A stretch of DNA of 64,000 nucleotides from Balneola sp. (GCA_017640785.1 JAEPPZ010000008.1:1-64000); one strand, 5' to 3'; positions 44,305 to 53,572 are shown, counted from the stretch's first letter. Notes: generated from the letters alone by a model not told the origin. Translations and numbers: made by a program.

Positions 44305-44338
44305 AAAAAGCTCAACCTGTTTCCAAGTTGAGCTTTTT
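44305..44338 (+). terminator. Terminator after the CoiA-like gene
   Basis: Stem AAAAAGCTCAAC/GTTGAGCTTTTT with a 10-nt loop; the T run follows on the plus strand 8 bp after the stop. It also lies just past the tRNA-Met 3' end on the other strand. Confidence 0.83.
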
Positions 44339-44344
44339 GTAATG

Positions 44345-44418
44345 TAGCGTGGGACGGAATTGAACCGTCGACCTCACGATTATGAGTCGTGCGCTCTAAC
44401 CATCTGAGCTACCACGCC
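44345..44418 (-). tRNA. tRNA-Met (anticodon CAT, elongator type)
   Basis: A 74-nt minus-strand cloverleaf: acceptor GGCGTGG/CCACGCT (G1-U72 wobble), anticodon stem CACGA/TCGTG with loop CTCATAA (anticodon CAT), T arm ACGGTTCAATTCCGT, discriminator A. The initiator-type C1 mismatch is absent. A lysidine-modified tRNA-Ile2 also carries CAT, but the body resembles elongator tRNA-Met. Confidence 0.92.
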
Positions 44419-44605
44419 ATTTGTCAAAAAATTGAAAGCTTATAAAATCAAATTCCAAATGACAATTTGTGATTTCGAGCTTTCGTGGGGTTTCTTTTTT
44501 TCAAAGAACTCCAAATATAAGGACTTCCAACATCAACCGTAAACAATTTTTCAGGGAAATCTGCTATAACTCACTTCTAAGTTTGTTACCTTTCTTCCGC
44601 TGCTT

Positions 44606-44628
44606 AAGCAACCCTGTCAGGGTTGCTT
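44606..44628. repeat. REP-like palindrome upstream of proS (1)
   Basis: Perfect 23-bp palindrome AAGCAACCCTG-t-CAGGGTTGCTT, sharing the ACCCTG/CAGGGT core with the next one. Confidence 0.75.
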
Positions 44629-44655
44629 GAAATAATTAAATCTTAAATAAAATTT

Positions 44656-44670
44656 AACCCTGACAGGGTT
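44656..44670. repeat. REP-like palindrome upstream of proS (2)
   Basis: Perfect palindrome AACCCTG-a-CAGGGTT followed by TTT, ending 11 bp before the proS ATG. It would form a hairpin in the proS leader. Confidence 0.75.
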
Positions 44671-44681
44671 TTTCAAAAATT

Positions 44682-46151
44682 ATGGCGCAGAAGATCACAA
44701 AAAGAGAAAAAGATTATTCACAATGGTACCTGGATGTTGTAAAGGAAGCCAAACTTGCTGAACATTCTCCGGTGCGTGGATGTATGGTTATTCGTCCTAC
44801 GGGAATGGCTCTGTGGGAAAACATGCAGCAAGGTCTGGACAAAATGTTCAAAGATACCGGACACGAAAATGCTTACTTCCCTCTTTTTATCCCGAAATCT
44901 TTTCTTTCAAAAGAAGCTCAACACGTAGAGGGTTTTGCGAAAGAGTGCGCCGTTGTCACTCACAGTAGATTAAAAGCTGTAGATGGCGGAGTGGAAGTTG
45001 ATCCGGAATCTAAATTAGAAGAAGAACTCATTGTCCGACCAACTTCAGAAACCATAATCTGGGATACGTACAGAGGCTGGATCCAATCGTACCGTGATCT
45101 TCCGATCTTAGTGAATCAATGGGCGAATGTTGTTCGCTGGGAAATGAGAACCCGACTGTTCCTGAGAACAATGGAGTTTTTGTGGCAGGAAGGTCATACC
45201 GCACATGCAACCGAACAGGAAGCAGTAGATGAGACACTCCAAATGCTGGAAGTGTATCGGACTTTTGCCGAAGATTATATGGCCATGCCGGTAATCACCG
45301 GAGTAAAAACAGCGAGCGAGCGTTTTGCAGGTGCTGTAGACACTTATTGTATTGAAGCATTGATGCAGGATGGCAAAGCATTGCAAGCAGGAACTTCTCA
45401 CTTTTTAGGGCAGAATTTTGCCAAAGCTTTTGATGTGAAATTTCAGGATAGTGATGGTGATCACAAACTGGTTTGGGCAACAAGCTGGGGCGTTTCAACC
45501 CGATTGATCGGTGGACTGATCATGACGCATTCGGATGATCAGGGTTTGGTTATTCCTCCAAGATTGGCTCCGACTCAGGTTGTGATCGTTCCGATTTACA
45601 GAAGTGATGAAGAGCGAGAAACTGTTCTTGAATATGGTGATTCCATTTATAACGAGCTTAAAGATCTTGGAGTCAGGGTAAAACTGGACGACAGAGATAA
45701 TTACAAGCCGGGCTTCAAATTTGCGGAGCATGAAGCTCAGGGAATTCCATTGAGAATTGCAGTCGGACCAAGAGATGTCCAAAAGGGAAATGTAGAGTTA
45801 GCGCGAAGAGATACTTTAAGCAAATCGTTTGAATCCAGAGAAGGAATTGGCGTTATGGTTAAGGAATTACTGGAAACTATTCAGGTTGATCTGTTTGAAG
45901 CTGCTAAGAAACGAAGAGAAGAAGCTACTTCAGAAGTGGAAACTTACGATGAGTTCAAAAAAGTTCTGGAAGAAAAAGGCGGATTCATTTACGCTCACTG
46001 GGATGGAACTGAAGAAACCGAAGAGCTTGTTAAGAATGAGACCAAAGCAACCATCCGATGTATTCCCTTAAAAACTGACGGTAAAGAAGGAAAATGCATG
46101 GTTACAGGAAAGCCTTCGAAACAGAAAGTGTTGTTTGCTAGGTCTTACTGA
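44682..46151 (+). CDS. proS: Proline--tRNA ligase (archaeal/eukaryal type)
   Basis: A 489-residue ProRS of the type without the bacterial editing insertion. N-terminal [33 protein letters not shown] and IVRPTSET are diagnostic; class II motif 2 is [25 protein letters not shown] and motif 3 is [26 protein letters not shown]. The C-terminal domain ends in the characteristic terminal tyrosine (FARSY), but the zinc-type Cys set is incomplete. Two palindromes in the leader might affect expression. Confidence 0.96.
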   Translation: MAQKITKREKDYSQWYLDVVKEAKLAEHSPVRGCMVIRPTGMALWENMQQGLDKMFKDTGHENAYFPLFIPKSFLSKEAQHVEGFAKECAVVTHSRLKAVDGGVEVDPESKLEEELIVRPTSETIIWDTYRGWIQSYRDLPILVNQWANVVRWEMRTRLFLRTMEFLWQEGHTAHATEQEAVDETLQMLEVYRTFAEDYMAMPVITGVKTASERFAGAVDTYCIEALMQDGKALQAGTSHFLGQNFAKAFDVKFQDSDGDHKLVWATSWGVSTRLIGGLIMTHSDDQGLVIPPRLAPTQVVIVPIYRSDEERETVLEYGDSIYNELKDLGVRVKLDDRDNYKPGFKFAEHEAQGIPLRIAVGPRDVQKGNVELARRDTLSKSFESREGIGVMVKELLETIQVDLFEAAKKRREEATSEVETYDEFKKVLEEKGGFIYAHWDGTEETEELVKNETKATIRCIPLKTDGKEGKCMVTGKPSKQKVLFARSY

Positions 46152-46233
46152 TTATTAAACCACAGAGAGCACAAAGATTTTAGAAGCTTTAGTATGATTC
46201 CTTTATGTTCTTCGCGGTTAACTATATAACAAG

Positions 46234-47736
46234 ATGCTTAAAATTCCATATCCATATCATCTTTGTTCTGCGGAACAGTGCCGAAGAATGGACGAACGAA
46301 CCATCAATGAATTTGGGGTTGATGGTTTCACATTGATGGAAATCGCAGGAACTAAAGCTGCTGATTTCATCCTGTATGAAATCGATTGTAACTCTCATGG
46401 TTTGTTTATATGCGGGAAAGGAAACAACGCCGGAGATGCTTTAGTTGTAGCTCGTATTCTTTCAGAGAAGGATCATCCGGTTACTATCTGTTTTGTTGGT
46501 GGAACTGATTCTTTAAGTGAAGACACTTCTAAGAATTTCGAACTGCTCAAAAAATTGACAGGAAACATCACATTCGTTGAATGGGGTTCTGATTTCGATT
46601 TTAGCGAATACGATTTTGTTGTGGACGGCATGTTTGGCACAGGATTAAACTCAGAAGTCAGGGTTCCTTATAATGATGTGATAAATGGAGTAAATCAGTC
46701 TGACAAAACTGTTTTTTCGCTCGATCTACCCTCCGGTTTACACGCTGATACCGGCAGAAAAATGGGAAACGCTGTACTTGCCGATTTCACTATTACATTC
46801 GGTGCGCTGAAAACAGGTTTCTATTTGAATGACGGTTTTGAACATTCCGGAGAAATTGTGCTGTGCGAACTTCCATTTCCGAATCATTTTAAAGAGAAGT
46901 CTGCTTTTCTGATTCATGAAGATTGGTTTTCAGAATCAGGCATCAATCAAAAACAACGCGAACACAAATATGATGGAGGAGTTCTTTATATAATAGCGGG
47001 TTCAGAAGGCTTGACCGGAGCGGCAGTTTTAGCAGCACAGAGTGCGTGGGGTACCGGAGTTGGGGCCGTAGTTCTGATCACTCCAAAAGGATTACTCAAT
47101 ATTTATGAAAAAAATCTCCCACAAATCATTAAAAAGCCTGTTGGTACTAATGATGACTCTCATTTCGCAACTTCTCATTTTGAACAGGTTCAATCGATTT
47201 TAAATGAAAAACCGGGATCACTTTTAATCGGGCCCGGGCTTGGCAGAGATCCTGAAACCATAAATTTTGTTCAAAAATTACTTTCTTATTTTAACGGAAA
47301 CGTTGTCATCGATGCCGACGCTCTCTTTGCTCTTTCTGAATCTGATGGTTGGAAAAAGCCTGACAATGCAAACTGGATTTTGACTCCGCACCCGGGTGAG
47401 CTAAAAAATTTACTGGCTTCAGAAATTCAAGATGGGTTTGACCGGTTAATCCAGGTTTCCAAAACTGCTAAAGAAGAAAGTGTTACGATTCTGTCAAAAG
47501 GATTTCCTTGTATTTTGGGAACAACTTCGGGCGATACTTACTTAACGGGATATGATACCCGAATCTTTTCCCGTGCGGGTTTCGGAGATATACTTGCCGG
47601 TAAAGTCAGCGGATATCTGTTGGCTTTAAAAGTATCTGATTCAGCATGCATCAAGGCTCTAATTGATGGCAAACAAAAAGCAGATATTCATTTTAACAAT
47701 TTAAGCTCTGAACTTGAGCCAGTTCATTTAATATAG
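46234..47736 (+). CDS. nnr: Bifunctional NAD(P)H-hydrate epimerase/dehydratase
   Basis: A 500-residue fusion that repairs damaged NADHX/NADPHX. The N-terminal YjeF epimerase domain (1-210) has CGKGNNAGDALVVARIL and VDGMFGTGLNSEV; the C-terminal ADP-dependent dehydratase domain (about 240-500) has LIGPGLGRDPET, VIDADALFAL, LTPHPGELKNLL and FSRAGFGDILAGKVSG with the catalytic Asp. The more common motif is GSGD or GTGD; here the middle residue is Phe. Same strand as proS, 82 bp downstream. Confidence 0.94.
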   Translation: MLKIPYPYHLCSAEQCRRMDERTINEFGVDGFTLMEIAGTKAADFILYEIDCNSHGLFICGKGNNAGDALVVARILSEKDHPVTICFVGGTDSLSEDTSKNFELLKKLTGNITFVEWGSDFDFSEYDFVVDGMFGTGLNSEVRVPYNDVINGVNQSDKTVFSLDLPSGLHADTGRKMGNAVLADFTITFGALKTGFYLNDGFEHSGEIVLCELPFPNHFKEKSAFLIHEDWFSESGINQKQREHKYDGGVLYIIAGSEGLTGAAVLAAQSAWGTGVGAVVLITPKGLLNIYEKNLPQIIKKPVGTNDDSHFATSHFEQVQSILNEKPGSLLIGPGLGRDPETINFVQKLLSYFNGNVVIDADALFALSESDGWKKPDNANWILTPHPGELKNLLASEIQDGFDRLIQVSKTAKEESVTILSKGFPCILGTTSGDTYLTGYDTRIFSRAGFGDILAGKVSGYLLALKVSDSACIKALIDGKQKADIHFNNLSSELEPVHLI

Positions 47737-47815
47737 ACAGGACACACCCATCGATATTATTTTTAAATATAAACGCTTCTTTGGTATTCTTGTAGCTTTT
47801 ACAACCATTTCTATA

Positions 47816-48151
47816 TTGGTGGCTACTCTCTATCCGTCTAAAACATCGCTCTCTATAAACATTTGGAATTATGATAAAATTGGACATTTTATCATGTTCG
47901 CAGGCTGGACTTTTCTGATAGGAGTTTTCAGAGCTAGTAGCACTAAAAGGAAACCCGGTCTTTGGATAGTATTTTCTCTTGGTTGTTTCTATGGACTACT
48001 CATCGAGTTTCTGCAATTTGTAGTTCCAACCAACAGAAGTCCGGAAATTTTAGATTTTGTTGCCGATGCATTAGGCGCATTGTTTGCAATTTTTGTACTT
48101 CATTTCCTATTCAAATCCATGTTCCCTCCTGAAAAAGATCATACTGCATGA
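47816..48151 (+). CDS. VanZ family membrane protein
   Basis: From the first standard start (TTG, 47816) the protein has 111 residues, with the VanZ blocks YDKIGHFIMFAGWTFL and GLLIEFLQFVVPTNRSPEILDFVADALGALF. The frame is open upstream to 47732, and its translation (FKYKRFFGILVAFTTISILV) supplies the missing first VanZ helix. No ATG, GTG or TTG exists in that stretch, only ATC/ATT codons (47750, 47756, 47759). The real protein may therefore start at a rare ATT. Function unknown; VanZ gives low-level teicoplanin resistance. Confidence 0.8.
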   Translation: MVATLYPSKTSLSINIWNYDKIGHFIMFAGWTFLIGVFRASSTKRKPGLWIVFSLGCFYGLLIEFLQFVVPTNRSPEILDFVADALGALFAIFVLHFLFKSMFPPEKDHTA

Positions 48152-48221
48152 TTATGTTATACTAACATCTTTCAAAAAGAGATTTATTACCAGAGCACAC
48201 CATTAACAAATCTCTTGCATT

Positions 48222-48863
48222 ATGAAAAAGAATCGTTACTTCGACTTAAAAAAAAATCACTTTATACTTTCTGAAATAGGAATTATTTGTTCCCTCTTAT
48301 TTTTGATCGCTGCTACAAATGTAAATATTGGCTCAGAAAAAGATTCAGGTATTTTAGAACAACCTTCTATAGATCCAGCGAGAATCATTGATCTTCCTCC
48401 GGTTACACCACCTGAAAAAGTTGCTCCTCAAAAACCAATGATATTTACCCCCAAGCCAAATGATACCCCAATAGATATCGATATTCCGGATTTTCCTGAT
48501 TTTGGCGACTTTGCTGATAGATTACCTGTTCCTCCTAAAACTGAGACTTCAGATGATGAAGATATCGTTGACTTTTTACCTATAATGCCTACCATTATTG
48601 GAGGACAAGAAGCTTTGTACTCTAAAATAAAGTACCCAAAAGTTGCTCAAAATATTGGCATTGAAGGGCGGGTACATGTTCAATTCATTATTGATAAACA
48701 AGGAAGAGTCACTGATCCTGAAATTATCAGAGGAGTTCACCCCGAACTGGATGCAGAAGTTTTGAGAGTTATCAAACTTGTGCGATTCTCACCCGGGGTT
48801 CAAAACGGTGTCTTGGTAAAGGTAAAAATGGTGCAATCTGTCAACTTCAAACTAAAACGATAG
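48222..48863 (+). CDS. TonB family energy transducer (first of two)
   Basis: A 213-residue inner-membrane protein: cytoplasmic N-terminus, one helix (about 15-33), a Pro-rich periplasmic linker (LPPVTPPEKVAPQKP) and a C-terminal TonB domain (YPKVAQNIGIEGRVHVQFIIDKQGRVTDPEIIRGV..LDAEVLRVIKLVRFSPG). It transfers proton-motive energy from ExbBD to outer-membrane receptors. Neither exbBD nor a receptor gene is nearby. A paralogue follows 125 bp downstream. Confidence 0.9.
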   Translation: MKKNRYFDLKKNHFILSEIGIICSLLFLIAATNVNIGSEKDSGILEQPSIDPARIIDLPPVTPPEKVAPQKPMIFTPKPNDTPIDIDIPDFPDFGDFADRLPVPPKTETSDDEDIVDFLPIMPTIIGGQEALYSKIKYPKVAQNIGIEGRVHVQFIIDKQGRVTDPEIIRGVHPELDAEVLRVIKLVRFSPGVQNGVLVKVKMVQSVNFKLKR

Positions 48864-48988
48864 TATTTCAGTACTCAGACAGAATAATTTTTCAAAAAGC
48901 ACGTTTTTTTTACATAAAGATTAAAATATAACTTGCAGTCAAACTGAAATATCATTTTCTTTAAAGTTCATGAAAAAAGGCATTCATT

Positions 48989-49642
48989 ATGATTAACAGA
49001 AGAAAAGATTCTAAGGCAGATTTAAAGCGATCTTACAATATTTACCTCGAAGTAGGTTTAATTGTAGCATTACTTTTTATTATTGCAGCTGTACGAATTA
49101 ACTTATACAGTCCTCCTCCAACTCCCCCTCCAATTGATGAGCAGGAAGAAGTTGTGATGGAAGAGGCTATTCAAACGAAACAAATCGAAACTCCACCTCC
49201 ACCTCCGCGTCCACCGGTCCCTGTAGAGGTTCCAAATGATGAGATCATCGAGGATGAAATTCTTGATATCGCTGAGTTTGACTTAGACGGACCAATGGAT
49301 TTACCACCACCACCTCCTCCAGCAGAAGATGAAGAAGAGGAAATCTTTATAGTTGTGGAAAACATGCCGGAACTTAAAGGTGGACAAGCTGGTCTTCAAA
49401 AACGAGTGAAGTATCCTCAGGTTGCGATCAGAGCCGGTATAGAAGGCCGTGTTACTGTGCAGTTTGTAGTTGATGAAAACGGTAACGTTCAGAACCCACG
49501 TGTTATTCGTGGAATTGGCGGTGGCTGTGATGAAGAAGCACTCAGAGTTGTAAAAACTGCTCAGTTCTCACCTGGAATGCAGCGAGGTAGACCTGTACAA
49601 GTTCAGATGAGTTTACCGATTTTATTCAAACTCAGTAACTGA
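48989..49642 (+). CDS. TonB family energy transducer (second of two)
   Basis: A 217-residue paralogue of the preceding gene with a helix at about 22-38, a longer Pro/Glu-rich linker (PPPPRPPVPVEV and PPPPPPAEDEEEE) and the TonB domain YPQVAIRAGIEGRVTVQFVVDENGNVQNPRVIRGI..CDEEALRVVKTAQFSPG. The C-terminal domains of the pair are closely alike but the linkers differ, so tandem duplication and divergence is likely. It is followed by a terminator. Confidence 0.92.
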   Translation: MINRRKDSKADLKRSYNIYLEVGLIVALLFIIAAVRINLYSPPPTPPPIDEQEEVVMEEAIQTKQIETPPPPPRPPVPVEVPNDEIIEDEILDIAEFDLDGPMDLPPPPPPAEDEEEEIFIVVENMPELKGGQAGLQKRVKYPQVAIRAGIEGRVTVQFVVDENGNVQNPRVIRGIGGGCDEEALRVVKTAQFSPGMQRGRPVQVQMSLPILFKLSN

Positions 49643-49662
49643 TACATTTTCAGATCAAATTA

Positions 49663-49695
49663 AAAGGCGTGATTAGCAATATTCACGCCTTTTTT
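49663..49695 (+). terminator. Terminator after the tonB pair
   Basis: Stem AAAAGGCGTGA/TCACGCCTTTT with a T run on the plus strand. The descending arm overlaps the last codons of the convergent Nudix gene. Position is good to about 1 bp. Confidence 0.82.
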
Positions 49696-50123
49696 ATGTC
49701 CGGCTGTTTTACTTTGAAATCCTCCAGAACGGGCACGAGATTTTGAAATCCTACCTTCCCGATCGCTTTATCAATCTCTACCCATTCTACAAATTCGATT
49801 CCTTCTGAAGTTTCAGGAGTAAAAGATTGCGGATTCTCAAAATTCATAGCGAACCAATAAGTTGTCTTATCGTATATTTTACCTTTTTGGTTATACGAGT
49901 GCTTTGAAGAAACCAGTTCGTTAGTGATTATTGGAAGCGAATCGGCTCCAACCTCTTCCATCACTTCTCTTCTCGCGCACATCTCTATAGATTCACCTTT
50001 CTCTCTTTTACCTTTAGGAATATCCCAAAAGCCGTTTCTGAAGATCATTAAAACCTCAGTTTGATTTTTCTCTGCTCTTCTGAAAACGATCCCGCCGGCT
50101 GCTTCTATTTTTTTAATCTTCAC
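49683..50123 (-). CDS. Nudix hydrolase
   Basis: A 146-residue Nudix protein starting near AAGGIVFRR. The Nudix box is complete: GKREKGESIEMCARREVMEEVGAD fits Gx5Ex7REUxEExGU. PKGKREKGE resembles Ap4A/diphosphoinositol-type hydrolases, but the substrate is unproven. I chose the GTG at 50123 because it overlaps the upstream gene's stop by 11 bp and begins right before the conserved domain; the frame extends to 50174, adding 17 basic residues inside the DUF1844 gene. Confidence 0.9.
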   Translation of the reverse strand: MKIKKIEAAGGIVFRRAEKNQTEVLMIFRNGFWDIPKGKREKGESIEMCARREVMEEVGADSLPIITNELVSSKHSYNQKGKIYDKTTYWFAMNFENPQSFTPETSEGIEFVEWVEIDKAIGKVGFQNLVPVLEDFKVKQPDIKKA

Positions 50124-50430
50124 TCTTTGGCTCTTCTGAAGGTGTGCTCTCACCTTTCTTTTTTTCGTCAGCATAGTTTAAACGAAGAGTGGTAAGTGTT
50201 TGATCCAAAAATCCTTTTAACTCTTGAGGAAGATTACCTTTTGTGTATTTATCCAACATATTCAAAGTGTCAATGGCATATTTAGCTGAAGAAAGATCTT
50301 TCTCCATTTCTCCGGTTGCCGGGTTTTGAAGCTTGCCTAGTCCCATCATAGCAATTTGCTGATGCTGTTGAATTAACATCATACATAGCAACTGGTCTTG
50401 TTGTTCAGGGTTTAAATTATCAGTATTCAT
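50113..50430 (-). CDS. DUF1844 domain protein
   Basis: A 105-residue protein matching DUF1844: MLIQQHQQIAMMGLGKLQNPATGE, then LSSAKYAIDTLNMLDKYTKGNLPQELKGFLDQTLTTLRLNYAD, and a charged disordered tail. Mostly helical and soluble; the function is unknown. It is coupled by overlap to the Nudix gene. Confidence 0.87.
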   Translation of the reverse strand: MNTDNLNPEQQDQLLCMMLIQQHQQIAMMGLGKLQNPATGEMEKDLSSAKYAIDTLNMLDKYTKGNLPQELKGFLDQTLTTLRLNYADEKKKGESTPSEEPKSED

Positions 50431-50542
50431 CTATCGGTTTATTTCGTTTAGTAGTTTTTATAAAAATAAGGTGTTTTCACATAAATAAAGATGATTTTTA
50501 ATTACCTTTATTTATACACCAAATCCAAAATTAATATCACGT

Positions 50543-51748
50543 ATGGCAGTAGTAAAATCCTTTAAAGCATGGCGACCAAAACCTGAATCTGCAAAAAACA
50601 TAATTAGTGTTCCATACGATGTGATCAACACTGATGAAGCCAGAGAGTTAGCTCAAAATAAGCCTGATAGCTTCTTACATGTTATTCGCCCTGAGATCGA
50701 TCTTCCTGAAAGTACGGACATTCATGCCGAAGAGGTCTATCAAAAAGGAGCTGAAAATTTAACCAAACTCTTAGATTCTGAACATTTTGTTCAGGAAGAA
50801 AAAGACGCTCTTTACGTTTATAAACTGAACTGGCGAGGACGCTCTCAATCAGGAGTCTTTGGTTGTGTTAGTGTGGCCGAATATGATAATGAAGTTATTC
50901 TGAAGCACGAGCTAACCAGACCGGATAAGGAAGATGACCGCACAAAACATATAATTACTCAGCAAGCACATGCTGAACCGGTTATGATAACTTTTGATGA
51001 TACTGCCGGAATTTCTGAAATGATGGAGTCAGTAAGTAAAAATGAACCTCTGTACCAGATCACAATTGAAGATGTAGAACACCTTATTTGGAAAATTGAA
51101 GACAGCACAGAATTCGATAATGCTTTTTCAAAAATTAAAAATCTATATATAGCTGACGGACATCACCGTTGCGCAAGTGCATCAAGAACTGCTACCCAAA
51201 TGAAGAAGCAGAATCCGAATCATACAGGAGAGGAAGAGTATAACTACTTTCCCGCTGTAGTTTTTCCGATGCAACAAATGGAAATACTTTCCTATAACCG
51301 AATTGTATATTCCACTCCGGATAATTTTCTTTCTGTATTGAAGGATAAATTTGAACTGAGGCAAACAACAAATCCTGAACCGAATAGCAAAGGCGATATA
51401 TGTGTTTACCTAGATGAAAGTTGGTACTCACTATCACTTCCTGAGAGTAATAAATCTGATGTTGCATCTTCATTAGATGTAGCCAGGTTGCAGGAACATT
51501 TGCTTGAACCATTACTCGGTATTTCGGATCAGCGTACGGATAAAAACTTATTTTTTGTTGGGGGAATCAGGGGCACCAACGAACTGGAGAAGCTGGTTAA
51601 TTCCGGCAAAGCTGATATGGCAATCAGCATGTATCCTACCAACATTCGTGAACTGGTTGATGTTTCTGATGCAGGATTACTGATGCCTCCGAAATCAACT
51701 TGGTTCGAACCTAAATTACGATCCGGATTTTTAATTCACACTTTTTAA
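50543..51748 (+). CDS. DUF1015 family protein
   Basis: A 401-residue DUF1015 protein. The opening FKAWRPKPESAKNIISVPYDVI, the block ILKHELTRPDKEDDR and IADGHHRCASA are diagnostic. It is found next to serine biosynthesis genes in many bacteria, as here (serC starts 18 bp downstream), so a link to serine or phosphoserine metabolism is inferred; no activity is established that I can name. Confidence 0.92.
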   Translation: MAVVKSFKAWRPKPESAKNIISVPYDVINTDEARELAQNKPDSFLHVIRPEIDLPESTDIHAEEVYQKGAENLTKLLDSEHFVQEEKDALYVYKLNWRGRSQSGVFGCVSVAEYDNEVILKHELTRPDKEDDRTKHIITQQAHAEPVMITFDDTAGISEMMESVSKNEPLYQITIEDVEHLIWKIEDSTEFDNAFSKIKNLYIADGHHRCASASRTATQMKKQNPNHTGEEEYNYFPAVVFPMQQMEILSYNRIVYSTPDNFLSVLKDKFELRQTTNPEPNSKGDICVYLDESWYSLSLPESNKSDVASSLDVARLQEHLLEPLLGISDQRTDKNLFFVGGIRGTNELEKLVNSGKADMAISMYPTNIRELVDVSDAGLLMPPKSTWFEPKLRSGFLIHTF

Positions 51749-51766
51749 CTCACACTCACTTATTAC

Positions 51767-52846
51767 ATGAAACGCGCTCATAATTTTAGTGCAGGTCCAG
51801 CTGCTTTACCTCTGGAAGTTTTAGAACAAGCTCAATCTGAACTATTAAACTACAACGGAACCGGCTCTTCTATAATGGAAATGAGTCATCGCGGGCCCGA
51901 CTACACCAAAGTAAATGCGGACGCTACCGAAAGCCTTAAAAATATCCTTGGTCTTGGAGATGATTTTGAGGTTGTCTTCCTTCAGGGTGGTGCAAGTTTA
52001 CAATTTCTTCAACTTGCGATGAACTTTCTAAATGAAGGTGATACAGCTGATTACATCAATACAGGTGCGTGGTCTCAGAAAGCAATTAAAGAAGCAAAGA
52101 GATTCGGAAACGTAAATATTGCTTTCAGTAGTGAGGATTCTAACTTTAGCAGAGTACCAACTTCCGGAGATCTGAATTTAACTCCTGATGCCAATTTTGT
52201 TCATTACACTTCCAATAATACAATTTTTGGTACGCAGTTCGCTTCTGAACCGGAAACCACCGGCGTGCCTTTAATTTGTGATGCCTCTTCAGATTTTCTT
52301 TCTCGTCCTATCAACATTGATAAGTACGGATTGATCTATGCAGGTGCTCAAAAGAACCTAGGGCCATCCGGTGTTGCTGTAGTAATTATCAGAAAAGATT
52401 TCCTGGCTAAGATCAGTAAATCTGATATCCCAACTATACTTGATTACCGCACCCACACTGCTAAGTTGTTTCATACTCCGCCTACATTTACTATTTATTT
52501 GGTTAGCTTAGTTCTTAAGTGGCTGGAGAATAAAGGTGGTCTTAAGCATTTTGAAAAAGTGAACTCCGAGAAAGCTGAACTTCTTTACAGTACTATCGAT
52601 TCGGATGATTTTTATCGCGGAACTGCTGAGCTTGAATCCCGATCAAAAATGAACGTAACCTTCCGTTTGCCTTCTGAAGATCTGGAACAACAATTCTTAT
52701 CAGAAGCAAAAACTCACAATCTTGTCGCCCTTAAAGGGCACAGAAGTGTGGGTGGTATCAGAGCCAGTATTTACAATGCTTGTGAATTGAGCAGCGTAAA
52801 AGCATTGACTGACTTTATGAAAGATTTTAGAAGCAAGAATGGATAA
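51767..52846 (+). CDS. serC: Phosphoserine aminotransferase
   Basis: A 359-residue PLP enzyme that converts 3-phosphohydroxypyruvate and glutamate to phosphoserine (also used in pyridoxine synthesis). It begins HNFSAGPAALP, has the phosphate-site stretch EMSHRGPDY, and the Schiff-base lysine is K196 in YAGAQKNLGPSG. The C-terminal HRSVGGIRASIYNA is standard. Length is normal. It is in an operon with the DUF1015 gene. Confidence 0.96.
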   Translation: MKRAHNFSAGPAALPLEVLEQAQSELLNYNGTGSSIMEMSHRGPDYTKVNADATESLKNILGLGDDFEVVFLQGGASLQFLQLAMNFLNEGDTADYINTGAWSQKAIKEAKRFGNVNIAFSSEDSNFSRVPTSGDLNLTPDANFVHYTSNNTIFGTQFASEPETTGVPLICDASSDFLSRPINIDKYGLIYAGAQKNLGPSGVAVVIIRKDFLAKISKSDIPTILDYRTHTAKLFHTPPTFTIYLVSLVLKWLENKGGLKHFEKVNSEKAELLYSTIDSDDFYRGTAELESRSKMNVTFRLPSEDLEQQFLSEAKTHNLVALKGHRSVGGIRASIYNACELSSVKALTDFMKDFRSKNG

Positions 52847-52858
52847 ATATAGTAATTA

Positions 52859-52902
52859 GTACTTAGATGTTAGAACGTATTAACAGCCTAACATCTAAGT
52901 AC
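52859..52902. terminator. Bidirectional terminator between serC and the rhomboid gene
   Basis: A perfect 15-bp stem GTACTTAGATGTTAG/CTAACATCTAAGTAC with a 14-nt loop, extended imperfectly outward. It sits between convergent genes. Confidence 0.7.
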
Positions 52903-52915
52903 ATAATACTAGTTA

Positions 52916-53509
52916 CTAATTTAGTCCCAACATCGATAGTACGTGATCGAACACAAAAGGAACAAAAGCCAGCATATAAAAAACTCCCCATGCAGCGCCG
53001 GCTATATGAGCTTCGTGATTAATGGTTCCCTCTTTTTTGCTTGCATAGATACTGTATCCTATAAAGGCTAATCCAAATAACAGGGCAGGAATTCCGATAG
53101 GAATTAACATCAGGTAAATAGGTTCAAAAGGAAATAAGAGGATAAACCCGAAAAGTACAGCTTCAACTGCACCTGAAGCACCTAGTGTTGCATACTGTGG
53201 ATTATCTTTATGTTTTATTAAAGACGGAATTGAGGATGCAATCAAACCGGTAAAATAGAGTCCCAGAAACTGGACTTCTCCAATCTGCATTTCTAAAACA
53301 GGTCCAAAGAAAAAGAGCGTTATCATATTAAATAACAAATGAGATACGCTTCCATGAACAAAGCCGGATGTTATCAACTCGTACCAGGACTTGTTGCTGA
53401 TGGTCCGGTAAGGCATCATCATTCCAACTTCAATAACTTTTGGATACATAAATAACCCAATAAGAGAAACAATCGCATTGGCTGCAATCAGATAATAAGT
53501 AATATACAT
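52916..53509 (-). CDS. Rhomboid family intramembrane serine protease
   Basis: A 197-residue polytopic protein with the rhomboid catalytic dyad S112 (LGASGAV) and H168 (NHEAHIAGAAWG), plus HGSVSHLLFNM, which supplies the oxyanion-site His/Asn. Six helices fit the minimal rhomboid core. Substrates are unknown. It is convergent with serC. Confidence 0.92.
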   Translation of the reverse strand: MYITYYLIAANAIVSLIGLFMYPKVIEVGMMMPYRTISNKSWYELITSGFVHGSVSHLLFNMITLFFFGPVLEMQIGEVQFLGLYFTGLIASSIPSLIKHKDNPQYATLGASGAVEAVLFGFILLFPFEPIYLMLIPIGIPALLFGLAFIGYSIYASKKEGTINHEAHIAGAAWGVFYMLAFVPFVFDHVLSMLGLN

Positions 53510-53572
53510 TCTGTAGATAAATTAGATTAACAAGAAGATACAGCCCTTATAATCCTGACCAAAATTAAAACA

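Noticed and set aside
49171-49365. Ser/Gly-rich minus-strand frame
   Set aside because: It is the reverse reading of the proline-rich linker of the second tonB gene.
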